The position numbers and the translations under genes are program-made. Source: Paramarasmius palmivorus (Eukaryota; Basidiomycota; Agaricomycetes; Agaricales; Marasmiaceae). From it: 64,000 bases of DNA. The notes under the pieces were generated by a model that was not told where the DNA came from, searched no databases, and saw only the letters and a program-made list of their open reading frames with translations. The stretch is from contig JAYKXP010000046.1 of assembly GCA_037176845.1 (NCBI GenBank), forward strand, positions 248,001-312,000, in the 5' to 3' direction. Below, in pieces: positions 11,785 to 23,337 of the stretch (positions are counted from its first letter, which is position 1; the number at the start of each line of letters is the position of its first letter).

Positions 11785-14700
11785 TCACGAACAACGATGT
11801 TTCACCTTGACCGTCTCAGTGAGTCCATCCACAACGTCCTTCAATCGTCCTACTTCGTACTGAGCAAGAGTAGCATTCTTCTCAAAAGTGATAGCTTCCG
11901 TCAAAGCAGGCAATGTGGTCGCACCATATCCTGAAAATCCGTTGTAATCAATAATCGACGCACAAAGCACTAGAACATACCTAGCCATTTTCCGGGAGCA
12001 ACACCCAAATGCTTGTACCATTCCCGCTGAGGAATACCATCCTCGGAGATGAAGCCTCTCTCGAAGGCGATGAGTTGCTGGTTGATGGCCCTCAAACGTT
12101 TCACAACCCTGATCAACTCGCGAATGAGCTTGCCGGGCCAGTGAGGTCGATGAGGACGATGCCCATCAGCAATACGTTCGCGGCGTCTGCATCCACCACT
12201 GAACATGGCAAGCGAATTGGCCAAAGATACCTCGATTTCTGGATCGGGGCTCAAAGCCAGACCCATAGCAAGGCCATAAACCACATCGTCCTTCCAACCC
12301 TCGCCTAAGTCACTGTTGCCTGCATCCATTTGCTCCGCAACCCAAGCAGGCAAACGCCCAACCCTGTGCTTCACAGGTTTGCCAGACTCGGGATGAACGG
12401 CGGGTAGATCTCTGGGAATCTCACTCTCGAACACTTCAGTGATATCTTTGCCGTGACTATGGTGGTGCTTGCACTCCTTCCCCAACACCTCCTTCTGCCA
12501 TTTGCAGTAGGCCTTCCACATCTTCTTTTTGAGGCGTCTGCCCTTGTCATGCTTCTTCTTCCACTTCTTGATAATCTTCCATAGCTCCCGTTCAGCAGCA
12601 AGCCTCTCAAAGTCGAGGGCGCGGGAAGCTACTTGAAGAGATCCGATCGACTGGCGAAGAGGGGAAAGATCAACCTGAATATCGGTGGTTGAAATTATGG
12701 CTTCGACCCTGCGAAGTATTCATATCAATACATGTTTATGAAGAGACTCATAAGAACATACTTGTCTAGATAGCTATCGAGCTCAAGCGAGTAATGCGTG
12801 GTGTTGAAGGGCAGGATAGCAGGCGATGCAATACGAAGTGCCGTAAGACCGAGATGCTTTGCGATAGCAATCTTTGCGCAGATACTGTTCAGCCAAAAGC
12901 GAAAGATGAAAGCGGAGTACGAAAACATACGTGACGATGGAAGCCAGGGTCCGCGTACCTCTCCTGGAAAAGTTCCGAGTCGTAGACAGAGTGGTAGTCT
13001 AAATTGGTTAATGTTCAGTTCAAAGCTCGGAATGGAAAAGAAACTAGGCGCACGATAGACAGGGTCATGGGTACTGGCACCGAACCCATGATTCATACTT
13101 GGTACTCCCAACCTTTGCAAGAAGACTATGCTGCAGTGTTAGTCGATGTATAGTTGCAGGAACACATGACACACCTGTATAGTCAGAACCACTTCCTAGC
13201 ACACCGACACCAATATCGTCAGCAGTATTCGTTGTTCGAGCGCGTACAGCGAGGTACTCCTCGTCCACGGTTTGCGCAGTGATGCCAAAGTAATCACCAG
13301 TATCCTTTGTCGCATCCCAAAGGGTAGCATTCTCTTTAGTGGGATGAGGAAGGTCATCAGCCGCATGACGGACGACATGGGAAAGTAGAGGCGAGGCTTG
13401 TGTGTTGAATCTGGAGCCGGAAGTGGAAACATCTATGTATGAGGTTAGCTAAAACAAAACAATCGAGTAATCGAATATACTGACCAAGGTTGAGGTAGGC
13501 AACGACGTATTTGGAGATGAATTCAGCAAAGTCTTCACCCCACTCTGTACTGCCAATCAAGCCGTACTGATGGAGAAGATGTAAGCATGAATCATATCAT
13601 AGCCCGAACGAGATCCAACCTCTTCAGCATCCCAACTCGCAAACACGATGGTTCGCATAGGTTTCCAGCCCTTCTTCAAAAGTTCACCGAAACCACGGAT
13701 AGTCTCGTGGATAGAGGCAGTGCCGCTCGTAGGATCAGCAGCACCTAGGACCCATGCTTGTATAATACGATGAGTCCTCGTATAAAAGGGAGTAAAAGTG
13801 GCCACATACCATCTCTGTGATTTCCAAGCACGACGATTTCATCCCTAATGTGACCCGGAATGACACCGACCGTGTTCCAAATTGGCGTAACCTTGGTGTC
13901 CACTAGCAACAACGTTAGTAGCAATCCTGAAAGAAAGTGCTGACGTTACACACCTTGGTTCGAAAGCCTAACAACACCGTTCCATTCTTTGCCATCCAAT
14001 AAATCGAGTAGCTTCTTCGCGTTCTCCCACGAAATCGGTAAACTAGGAATCTTAGGGATGTTTTCCCCGTCAGTACGGGTGCTATTCTCATACGAAGGGT
14101 AGCCAGGCGTGGTAGGATCTCCCGGGTATAAGCTCAGATACTGAACGCTACCCCTCTGAACAGCTTTCGCGTTACGTGCGGGCCCTTCCGGATACCTGAC
14201 TCTGGGATCAGGAGAGCAGAAAGGGGAATAACAGAGGCCACTTACGGCTTGTAGCCGTTCTCCACAGTGACACTGCCATCGTCACGAGGATCGCTGTAAA
14301 TGAGAACGCCAGCAGCACCGAGTTCTTCAGCACCTTTGATCTAATCAAAACGATGAGTACAAGGGAATCAGGTGCGCTACGAGCCTACCTTGAGTCCACG
14401 GAAGTTACCACCGTATCGAACTAGAACAATCTTTCCGTTGAAGTCGATACCCTTTGCGACCAGACCGTCGTAATCCTTGACAGAGCTTCAATGTCTGAGA
14501 TCAGAAGGAGATGCGCAGTGCTTACCTCCTTCAAACCGTAGTTGGCATAGACCAGCTACGTATAGTGTCAGTCAGATGCAGAAACTAATAAAGGATGCAT
14601 ACCGACCTGCCCTTTCACATCTCCAGCAGAGCTCAACCCATGGAATGTAGGGACTGCATTGCTGTACTTCGCGGCATCGGGATCACCATCTTCTCCGTGT

Positions 14701-15359
14701 TCATCAAGATCTGCCTCCCACACGACTTCTCCATTGTCGTCCAAGGCTTGGAGTGTGCGGTCTAGGGGAGTGTTCATGACCGGATAGTATACGTCAATCC
14801 AGGCATGTGGTGCGCGCAGTTTCGGGATAGACAATGTGGCCCTTTGAGATTCAGGGGATCCAGCAGGATAAATGGGTTGCTCATGAGGTGCTTTGATACC
14901 AAGACTAGATTGCAGGAAAGAGAGAAAGTCCTTGGCTTGTTCAAAGTCTGCTTCGGAGCCAGCGAGGTGAGGTCGACCAGCGTAGTGTCGCGAAGCCTTG
15001 ATTGCACTGTCGGCATCGGGTACCTCCCTGTGGGTTCACAATGGTTCAGAGATATGCTGTGCGAAACTGATGATAACAACGTACAAGAAGTGCTTCTCCG
15101 CCAACACGGGAGGTATGTAACGACCTTTCTTTGGGTGTCGAGGGTGACTGGTCATGTCGAGCGCGTTCAAATCCTGTTTATCCCTGCCTCCTCCAAACCC
15201 AAATCCGTTTACTGCATAATGAACGCCAAGTAGCACGACGACAAGTCCAGCGAGTTGACGAAAGCGACGTGAACGAGTACTTTGAGGAGGTCGATTGGTG
15301 ATTGGGACAGGAATTTCCTTTCCTTTCCCGTCATAGGGAACCCCAAGTTTTCCAGACAT
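11785..15359 (-). CDS. Membrane-anchored M28 peptidase (glutamate carboxypeptidase II / transferrin-receptor type)
   Basis: Fifteen exons from 15359 down to 11785, about 947 aa. A short cytosolic N-terminus is followed by one membrane segment near residues 37-55, so it is a type II membrane protein, probably vacuolar or at the cell surface. Next come a PA domain ([22 protein letters not shown]) and the M28 catalytic domain. Zinc and catalytic residues are visible in [24 protein letters not shown] and [14 protein letters not shown]-terminal dimerisation domain of the transferrin-receptor type follows, starting near [14 protein letters not shown] sequence. All introns are 48-59 nt GT-AG. Large exon 14 (12708-11981) encodes a Lys-rich stretch and a His-rich HKHHHSH-like stretch inserted in the dimerisation region. 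Expected activity is exopeptidase release of N- or C-terminal residues from peptides; the substrate is unknown. Confidence 0.9.
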
Positions 15360-15704
15360 GGTGGTAAGAGAAAGAGAAGTTCTCAGGTCCTGCGAACGGC
15401 CCTACGTTGAGATCGAGAATCAGGCATTCTATCGTCATAATGGCTGCCGCTGACAAAATGCCTGCGGCGGAATTCACTTGACGTGAATCCCGCGTTCAGT
15501 TTCACACGCACATCCCTATCATCTTCACCACCTTTATCTCGACTGCAGGCATTGTTCACGCGAGAAAAACAGGCTCGGGGCGGTCGGAATACAATCTGGG
15601 AAGAATGCCGTCCCGCAAAGATAGCTAAAAATATCACAATTGACTGGAAATCGCATGGAATCGGAATCAGAGCTGTATTCTCTCGGAAAGGTGCATGACC
15701 ACGT
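15360..15704. other. Intergenic region between M28 peptidase and GST-like gene A
   Basis: About 345 bases. It holds the promoter of the M28 gene and the 3' end of the GST-like gene A transcript. No further gene seen. Confidence 0.5.
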
Positions 15705-16980
15705 TCATTGTACAGGATGCACATTAAATCCTAGCCTTGGAAAGTGGCATCGGAATGTACCCAGCTTCCCTTCAATTTCTAGGCAGATTTCATCCTTGTC
15801 CAGCGACACCAGCTTTCCGATAGTAGAGTAGTCTTTCGCTGTAAAGGTATGCTATAGTCATATATCTCTATTTTCACTGTCTTGAGACTCACCATTGTAT
15901 GGAAGACCATCACCTGCCGGTGCTACTGATACTGCTTGTCCCTTTTGCACCCCAAGATATTTTGCGATCTGTTCATCAAACCCTCGGACATCATACGGCT
16001 CGAATCGACCTGCAGCAGCTTCTTTGCCGGCGGTATCGCTGTCAACCTCTTCCAAAACCTTGTTTCGCACCTCCTCGGCTTCTAGATGCGACTTCATACG
16101 CTCAAACCACTTCCAGGAATGCTCGTTAACATCCATCAATGCCCTTGAAATGAAAACACTCACTTTCAGCGTCTCTGGGTACTTGTTGTCCTTGCCATCG
16201 AGCAGGCCCGTTCCAAACCCCCTGAACCATGCACAAACCCAGTACACGGCTACATCCGCCAAACCCGGACGTTCCGTATCAAATAGCCATTCTCGTCCGT
16301 CCTCAACTTGTTCTTCGACCAATGCTAGTTGAGCGTCAAGATCAGCCATTCCCTTTCCACGCTTGGCCATCATGTGTTCAGCTAGATCGATGTCTTGTCC
16401 CAAGAACTATCATTCGTGTCTTCAGATACTATATCTACGGACTAGTTTGGCTCCTCACCTTAATTCTATCCTTGACCAGAACGGGATCGGTGTGTTCCCA
16501 AGGAACTAGAGGAACCGCAGCAGGCAACATAGCATCATCCCCAAAGTACTTTGAAAACGCTCGAATCAATCCTCTATCGGGCGCACCTCCACCTTTTCTT
16601 GGTGGAAAGATAGATTTAGAGGCAGGGAAGCGTCGTTCAAGGACGGGGATCATCAGGCTATACGCCATTTCAAGTCAGTTTTAGTACGGTACGGTATCAT
16701 CATGTGTTGGGCGCTCACCTCGTGTCACAATAGATATCATTCCCGATCGTCATGACAGGCATTCGACGGTAGCCTAGTCCAAAAGCTTCTGTGATTTCTG
16801 GTCTAGGTAAAACAGGAGACACGTCCACTCTCTTGTGTTCAATGCCTTTTAGGAGGAGGATGTTCTCAATCTTGCGGCAAAAGGCCGATATTTCATACCT
16901 ATAGGTCCTTGATTTGAAAAGCCACAACAATATTGAGGAGTCACTCACCGATAGAGGATTGGTTTGGGTTGCGAAGACAT
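15705..16980 (-). CDS. GST-like protein A
   Basis: Six exons: 16980-16949, 16898-16719, 16657-16459, 16406-16164, 16109-15893, 15838-15705, giving 334 aa. The N-terminal thioredoxin-like domain reads PILYRYEISAFCRKIE, with a Ser/Cys pair at the position where GSTs activate glutathione. It continues with YRRMPVMTIGNDIYCDTS, containing the cis-Pro and the glutathione-binding DTS-like turn. The helical C-terminal half has WLFDTERPGLADVAVYWVCAW-like sequence. After it comes an extra beta-rich tail of about 80 residues (YNGAKDYSTIGKLVSLDK), not part of classic GSTs. First of three tandem same-strand paralogues. Likely cytosolic, either a glutathione-dependent detoxification enzyme or a non-catalytic GST relative; the substrate is unknown. 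Confidence 0.85.
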
Positions 16981-17273
16981 GGGGTAATGGTTGTAGGCTG
17001 GAACTATTGGACTGGGTTCGTTTTGCCTTAAGTACTGTACGTTTCTCGGCTCAACGGTTGCTTTCATAACCGTTTCCCCACCAACTTCATTGTGATCCCC
17101 AAATTTTGATCAGCGTATCCCTCAGCGCCTCTGAATCCGAGTACTTTCCATTCATCGATGGGTAGTCCACAGCATTATCATATGAATAATAACCCCCCCA
17201 GAATCTAGCACTCACATTTCCTTCCCCAACGGTGACAGCGGAATGTCCCCAAAAGGATGGGCACAGTGTTACT

Positions 17274-18551
17274 TTACAGTGAATACACGTTATACCCCAA
17301 CCTTGGAAAGTGACAACGAAACTTCCCCAATTTCCCTTCGATCTCTACACAGAGCTCTTCCTTATCCAAGGATACCAGCTTTCCGATGGTGGAATAGTCT
17401 TTCGCTGTATAGGTAGGCGTGGCAGTCAGACTTCTGTCCTCACAATATACCATGAACTCACCGTTGTATGACAGACCATCCCCGACTGGCGCTACTGACA
17501 CAGTCTGCTCCTTTTGCACTCCCAGGTATTTTGCGATCTGCTGGTCAAACTCATGCATTTCACATTGGGCAGCAGCGGCTTCTTTGCCGGCAGCATCGCC
17601 ATCAACATCCTCCCAAAGCGCATTGCCATTCTGTGTCCCTTCTGCTTCGATACAATCCCTCATACGCTCAAACCACTGTCGGGCATGTAGTTAATTCGCA
17701 TCTGAGTCTCCTCGAAGTCAAGACACTCACTTTGAGCGTATATGGGAATTTCCCCTCGTTGATATGGAGAACACTCGCCCCAAACTCCTTGCACCACGCG
17801 CAGACCCAATATACAGCAACATCTGCTAAGCCGGGACGTTCAGTATCAAATAGCCACTCTCGCCCATCTTCGATTTGTTCTTCGACCAATGTGAGCTGAG
17901 CATCGAGATCAGCCATTCCCTTTCCGCGTTTCCCCAACATTTCGCCAACTATATCCGGACCCTTTCCCATGAACTACAGTACCATCCATCCTCAGTTCTG
18001 ACCCTGATTTCATGCCGACCAGTTTAGATACTCACCTTCGTTCGATCATTGACCACACTAATATCCAAGTTCTCCCAAGGATATAACGGAACTGCAGCAG
18101 GTAGCATAGCATCATCCACAAAATACTTTGAAAACGCCCGGATCAGTCCTTTATCTGGTCCACCACCACCTTTCCTAGATGGGAAGATGGAACGAGAGGC
18201 TGGGAAACGTCGTTCAAGAACTGGAATTATCAAGCTACGCTCAGGTAAGTCATCTTGCTAGTTACCTGAAATTTTGCATACTTGCCTTGAATCGCAATAG
18301 ATATCGTTGCCGATTGTAAGGATGGGCACTCGACGGTAGTTCAGCCCAAATGTTTCTGTTATTACTGGCCTTGGCAGCACCGGAGGGACATTAACTCTTT
18401 TGTGCGAAATACCCTTTAAGAGAAGAATGTTCTCGATCTTGCGACAAAATGGTGACGTCTCATACCTTTTAGCCAGGATTTACAAGGATGATGGGTAGTA
18501 TGAGGACTGAATCACTCACCGATAGAGGATGGGCGTGGGTTGCAAAGCCAT
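17274..18551 (-). CDS. GST-like protein B
   Basis: Closest paralogue of protein A, with identical exon phases and nearly identical lengths: 18551-18520, 18465-18286, 18234-18036, 17973-17731, 17675-17462, 17404-17274, giving 332 aa. The N-terminal motif reads ILYRYETSPFCRKIE and the cis-Pro motif YRRVPILTIGNDIYCDS. The second intron starts with a GC donor (GCAAGT at 18285), where gene A has GT. The same C-terminal tail after a KDYSTIGKLVSLDK motif is present. The gene sits about 290 bases from gene A and about 200 from gene C in the same direction, so the three arose by unequal crossover. Enzyme activity is inferred only from the fold. Confidence 0.85.
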
Positions 18552-18757
18552 GACAGTCTGGCGGAAAAGAAGCTGTGACGGTCTACTATGAACCGGTCAG
18601 TCGCCTTATATATAAGTTGTTTCTCCTGCTAGACATTATCGTGATTTCCAAATCTTCATTATTCTCATGACCTAACGTCTTGTCGTGCCGATTCACTTGA
18701 GTATTTCACACCGCTGTCACCTATACATCAATATTTCCCAGAGTTAAATATCTAGAA

Positions 18758-20179
18758 CTATTCCTCGGCGGCGCGAACGGTGTATCCTGTTGTCGGGAAA
18801 TGGCAACGGAAGGTCCCCAAAGTTCCCTTGATCTCAAGACAGAACTCCTCGTGGTTCAAGGATATCAGTGTTCCCATGGTCGAATAGTCCTTCGCTGCCA
18901 AGAAAATCACAACTAGAACTCTCGGAGACGAAGAGCGCATACATACCGTTATATCCCTGACTTGGTGCAAAAGACACCTTCTGTCCCCTTTTCAACCCAA
19001 GCCATTGTGCGACGGTTTCATCAAACCCTATAACGTCGTTCGGTTCCTGCGCAGCGGTGGCGATTTCCTTTCCGGCATCTTCACCAGACTTTGGCTCGAT
19101 TAGGCTACCATTTGAAGATTTGAGTGCGTCAATGTATGATGCCATTCGCTCTAGCCACTTCGAGATTGCATTCCATCAGGATGATAGAACGACCTAACGG
19201 GAGAAACATATTCGACTGACCTTCATGGCAAAGTTAAACTTGCCCTCGTCAAAAATCGGCCCAATGCCAGCTTCACGGAACGAAGGAGACCTCAACCAGG
19301 CCAACACAGCGTATACAGCAGCGTCGGCGAAACCGGGAGTTTCAGTATCGAAAAGCCACTCTCGGTCGTCTTTGAGTTGTTCCTCGATTAATGCCTTCGT
19401 GTTTGTTAGCCATGTATTGTAAACCAGTGGTACTTGAACTCAAGACGAACCATCTGGGCATACAAGGCGACCTTTCCTCGAGGTCGCGCGGTGGGGTCAC
19501 TCGTCAAGGCTTGTATGGGTGCCCCCATGAGCTGGTTTAGAATAAGCCCAATCAGATAGCTGTGCTAGAAGTGCAATTTAACAAACCGCTTACCTTCGAT
19601 CTATCCTCGATAAACTTCGGGTCACGATTCTCCCAGGACATGGACATAACACCGTTAAAGAACAATACATCGTCCGAGAAGTGCCTCACAAATGCTTGAA
19701 TGAGACCGGTATCAGCTTTTGCGCCGCCTTTTCGACGGGGAAAGAGGGTCTTCGACTCGGGAAAACGTCGTTCGAGTGCTGCAGCGATCAAGCTATCTAA
19801 CGTTTCATACTGAAGGTTGATTGATACTAGCTAGAGGTTGCTCACCTCGTATCACAATAGATATCATTGCCGATCGCCAAGATGGGAATACGACGATACT
19901 TCAAACCCAGTAAGTCGGTTATCTCTGGTCGAGGAAGGATAGGCGAAACCTATAAAAGTATTGATGAATGAAATGACGACCATGCGATAGCGAGCCGCGT
20001 GGGCAAGCGTACAGTAACAGATTTGTATGGTACGTTCTTCAATAACAGGATATGTTCTGCCTTGTGAGAAAAGATAGAAATGTCGTAGCTATGAGAAACC
20101 TTAATGAACCAGTCTGCTGACAAGAGAAGCACGATGCATACCGATACAAGAATACGGGTGGAGCAGTCATCATCGACAT
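18758..20179 (-). CDS. GST-like protein C
   Basis: Third and most divergent tandem paralogue, 339 aa. Eight exons: 20179-20142, 20088-20013, 19949-19846, 19792-19594, 19531-19451, 19394-19221, 19157-18947, 18894-18758. Two more introns than genes A and B, one inside the thioredoxin-like domain and one in the helical domain. The N-terminus reads FLYRYDISIFSHKAE, so the Cys found in A and B is replaced by Ser. The C-terminal tail has the matching KDYSTMGTLISLN motif. Three ATGs stand close together (20179, 20173, 20170) in one frame; the most upstream is used here, but any could be the true start. Confidence 0.82.
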
Positions 20180-20494
20180 CAGCGAGGATGTTCAATGCAG
20201 TTGAAGGAAGCTTTATAGTCAACCATGCCACTCCAATCATGTGAATTGGCCTCGAGGATCAGGCGTCTTAGTGCCGGCAGTGAGGTAGCGATCACTAACG
20301 AAACAGGTCAGTTGGGCGGGGTTCGATCGATGATGCGTGAGATTGGTGGTCAGAAGGTATTATACATCGCGTGTATCTTGGTACAGTCCATTCTGCAGTC
20401 CGAGTCCGTCAAGAATGTCCACAAGCGGCAAACTAATCTGAGAACAACGAATGAGCGTTGTGAAGAATTGGCTTTGAGTTCAAACTTACCAATA
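20180..20494. other. Intergenic region between GST-like gene C and cerato-platanin 1
   Basis: About 315 bases holding the promoter of GST-like gene C and the 3' end of the cerato-platanin 1 transcript. Nothing else seen. Confidence 0.45.
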
Positions 20495-20976
20495 TTACAG
20501 TCCACATCCAGTTGCGTTGACTATGGTCATGTTCACAGGGATCACCCCAAGCTGTTCCGCTTGACCGTTGGTCAACGAGTTTAATGCATTTTGGCCCGTT
20601 ACGAAGCTGTTTACTCCCACGTCGATTCCAGTGAAGTGGATCGAGTGTGTGCCAGTCGAGTTGGTAAAGTTGAGTAAGAAGCAAGTTCCGCAATTGGGGC
20701 TGTTGAAACCAGCAATGTTGGGGGCGGCACCAATGAATGGGAAGGTTGGTAGGTCACTGAAGGTCGAGAAGTTGAATCTGGTGATGAGGCCATTGTCGCC
20801 CTATGTAAGGTTGATCAATATTTAGAAAAGTTTTCCGTGTATTGAATGGTTACGTTGGAACAGGCGACAGTGGTAAGGGAGGCGTTCGGAGAATCGTAGT
20901 TGGTATCCCACGCTAGGTTGATAGCGATCGCAGAAGAAGTAAAGGCGAGAGCGTTGAAAATGGCGAAGAACTTCAT
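20495..20976 (-). CDS. Cerato-platanin 1
   Basis: Small secreted Cys-rich protein of the cerato-platanin family, 142 aa in two exons (20976-20854, 20800-20495). A signal peptide is followed by the core starting near LAWDTNYDS, and the family's four cysteines are present in ACSN, NCGTC and GCGL. Members have an expansin-like double-psi beta-barrel without known catalysis, bind chitin-like sugars, loosen wall polymers and are often recognised by plants. The single intron lies right after the first Cys motif (ACSN then GDNG), phase 0, exactly as in cerato-platanin 2. Tandem with 2 on the same strand. Confidence 0.92.
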
Positions 20977-22196
20977 CGTTGTGGAGTGAATGGTGAGTCT
21001 TGGTCGAAATATGGGGCCTTTTAAATACTCACTGAACTGAATAACCTACACAGTTGCGTCATTTCAAGCCCAGGAAAACCCTTTGAAGGGCTGTATTCGC
21101 CGTATTCTTCGGTACAGAACCGTCATGTGAAGACCTGGATCATGGATGCTCGCCCCAGGTGCCCGCAATTTACAAGGCTTCGAATTCGCGGAAGGAAACG
21201 AAGAATGTCCATGTGCCGAGAAGATGTATGGTCCATGCTGCATCTCTTGAGTCTATCTGGAGGCTTTTTCCAGGATTTCATTTGCAGTCTTCATTTCTCG
21301 CAGCGAAAACTTTGGAACAGTGATGTTCGAATCAGGTGGAACACTGCCGTAGCCAAACTTGTTCGTCGCCGTTGAGCAGCTGTACGAGTCGTGAAAACGT
21401 CCGGCTTGATTTCGCTTTAGAAACACAGCACATGCATCGTTCTGGCCGAAGGGTTCGATGAATATGGATGAATGGAATTGTGCACCATCTGGGAAGTTCG
21501 CTTGAAAAAGGCCATATAAGTGCGGTTCTGAAACTGATATGGTTAATTTAACCTGATTTTAGCTCGACTTGCATGTATAGTAATAAATCAAATGCACCTT
21601 GCCGTCCATGCTCTCTACCATCTGTTTGGCATGCATGCAAGCATCTCGCCCTAGATTTGTTCGATGCCAGCGAAGCGAAAATCTCCCAAACTTTCTCGGC
21701 TTGTATAACAGGGAAGACACAGATAGTCAAACTGTATCGCTGGGACTATAGGACAGTAATCGCGAAGTACAGTGGCTTGTTATCGGGAGATGAAGACTGC
21801 AGGCCCCAGGATGGCATTGGCACTGGCAGGACCCAGGTGCAAAGAGGCATGGTCACGCACCGGGCCGTAACGCTTAGCATCCGCTCCGAATTCCAGAGCT
21901 CGCGAGCGAGTCGGCTTGTAGTCGGCAGATAAGTACTGGCATACTGGGAAGGTACTTGGAAGAGCACAAACATACTCAGCACCTCGAAGGTTATATTGGG
22001 GTTATATCACTCGCTACGTCCCAATCGGGTGTAATTCAAGATGGACATTATACAACGCTTATAGTTCGTACACTTTATTGATAGTCCGTACAAAAATTCA
22101 GCAGTCCAAGGATATACGTACAAATGTCCAAGCTACCAAAACACGCGTTAAGACCCACCAAAACAGAGCTTTACTTCAAGTAACACACCGCTGTTA
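20977..22196. other. Intergenic region between cerato-platanins 1 and 2
   Basis: About 1.2 kb without a supportable gene. The first 230 bases are the promoter side of cerato-platanin 1 (TTTTAAATA near 21018) and contain a segment duplicated before cerato-platanin 2. The rest (about 21300-22190) has scattered short open frames on both strands that match nothing recognisable. Confidence 0.5.
21045..21180. repeat. Duplicated promoter segment, copy before cerato-platanin 1
   Basis: Shares an interrupted match with 22750-22865: a GCGTCAT start, a GAAGGGCTG block, an ACTCGCCG-like block, the stretch CATGTGAAGACCT, a GGATCAT-like block and CCCCAGGTG. Both copies lie at the same distance from their minus-strand start codons, so this is likely the conserved upstream activating region of the two genes. 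Confidence 0.6.
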
Positions 22197-22679
22197 TTAC
22201 AGCCCACATTCAGTGGCGTTCACCACTGTTGCATTCACATTGATAACCCCAACCTGTGCAGCTTGCCCGTTCGTCAATAGATTGAGTGCATTTTGACCGG
22301 TGACAAAGTCAGCTCCTCCAGCATCGATTGCAGTGAAATGAATGGTATGCGTGCCAGTCGAATTGGCAAAGGTGAGTGCAAAGCACGTTCCACAGTTAGG
22401 GCTGTTCCATCCTGGGATGGTAGGGGCGCCACCAACGAATGGGAAAGTAGGGATATCGCCAAAGGTCTGGAAGCCGAATCTGGTGATGAGGCCGTTCTCG
22501 CCCTGGAATGTGCGTCAGTTGAGCGTGAAGAGTCTCTCTTAGATGAACGCGCTTACATCGGAACACGCCACAACGTTGAGAGAGCCGCTGGCGTTGTCAT
22601 AGGCATTATCCCACCCAAGGAGATCAGCAAAAGCAGAAGATGCGAGGGCGAGAGCGCTGCAGAGAACGAAGAGCTTCAT
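22197..22679 (-). CDS. Cerato-platanin 2
   Basis: 142 aa in two exons (22679-22557, 22502-22197), with exon lengths of 123 and 306 nt, identical to cerato-platanin 1. Signal peptide, then DLLGWDNAYDN and the four conserved cysteines in ACSD, NCGTC and ECGL. The intron again follows the first Cys motif in phase 0. Clearly a recent duplicate of cerato-platanin 1, with a duplicated promoter block. Expected role: secreted, wall- or chitin-associated, surface-active protein. Confidence 0.92.
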
Positions 22680-23337
22680 TTCTAGGGGATGCAAATGAAT
22701 AATTAGTTCTCCTCGAGATTCAAAGCCTTTTATGCACTCACTAGAGTCAGTATTTGCGTCATGAAAAAGCTTCGAAGGGCTGAACTCGCCGCATCCCTCG
22801 GGATATGAACATCATGTGAAGACCTAGATCATAGGTGCCCACCCCAGGTGTTCACAATTTTCGATTTGGGGTTCACGGGAAGGTGAAGGCGAGGATTACC
22901 CATGTTGGAATTGTCGAGAAGAAGCACAGTGACGGCGCAAAATACGCACATTCCATATGGTGCTGGTCCTGCATCCTTCGACTCTATTTGGAGAGACTTT
23001 CCAGGGCGTTACTACAATTGTTTTCGTTTGAATACTTCTAGAACCCTGTAGATGAAACTTGATTCGAAATAGGTGATGTCTGAACTTGTTCGAGACAGCT
23101 GGATAGCTAGAGACTATAGAATGGGTCGAGAATGGGTCAGTGATATGAAGGTCATTATACGACAATGGAAATTTACCTGCTTGTCCCAGGTCGACTTTTC
23201 AAGATGATGGAAGACGGTGAAGAGGATTACCCACGGTAGACGGCTAGATCAATCGGAATCCGTCAATGATACCACATGGGCAGTGATAATGACTTGGTTT
23301 TCGAAAACCGCAGATATCTGTCAGGACCTGAACTGCC
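22680..23337. other. Divergent promoter region of cerato-platanin 2 and carboxypeptidase 1
   Basis: 658 bases between divergently transcribed genes. The left part (about 22750-22865) is the second copy of the duplicated cerato-platanin promoter block. No gene seen. Confidence 0.5.
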
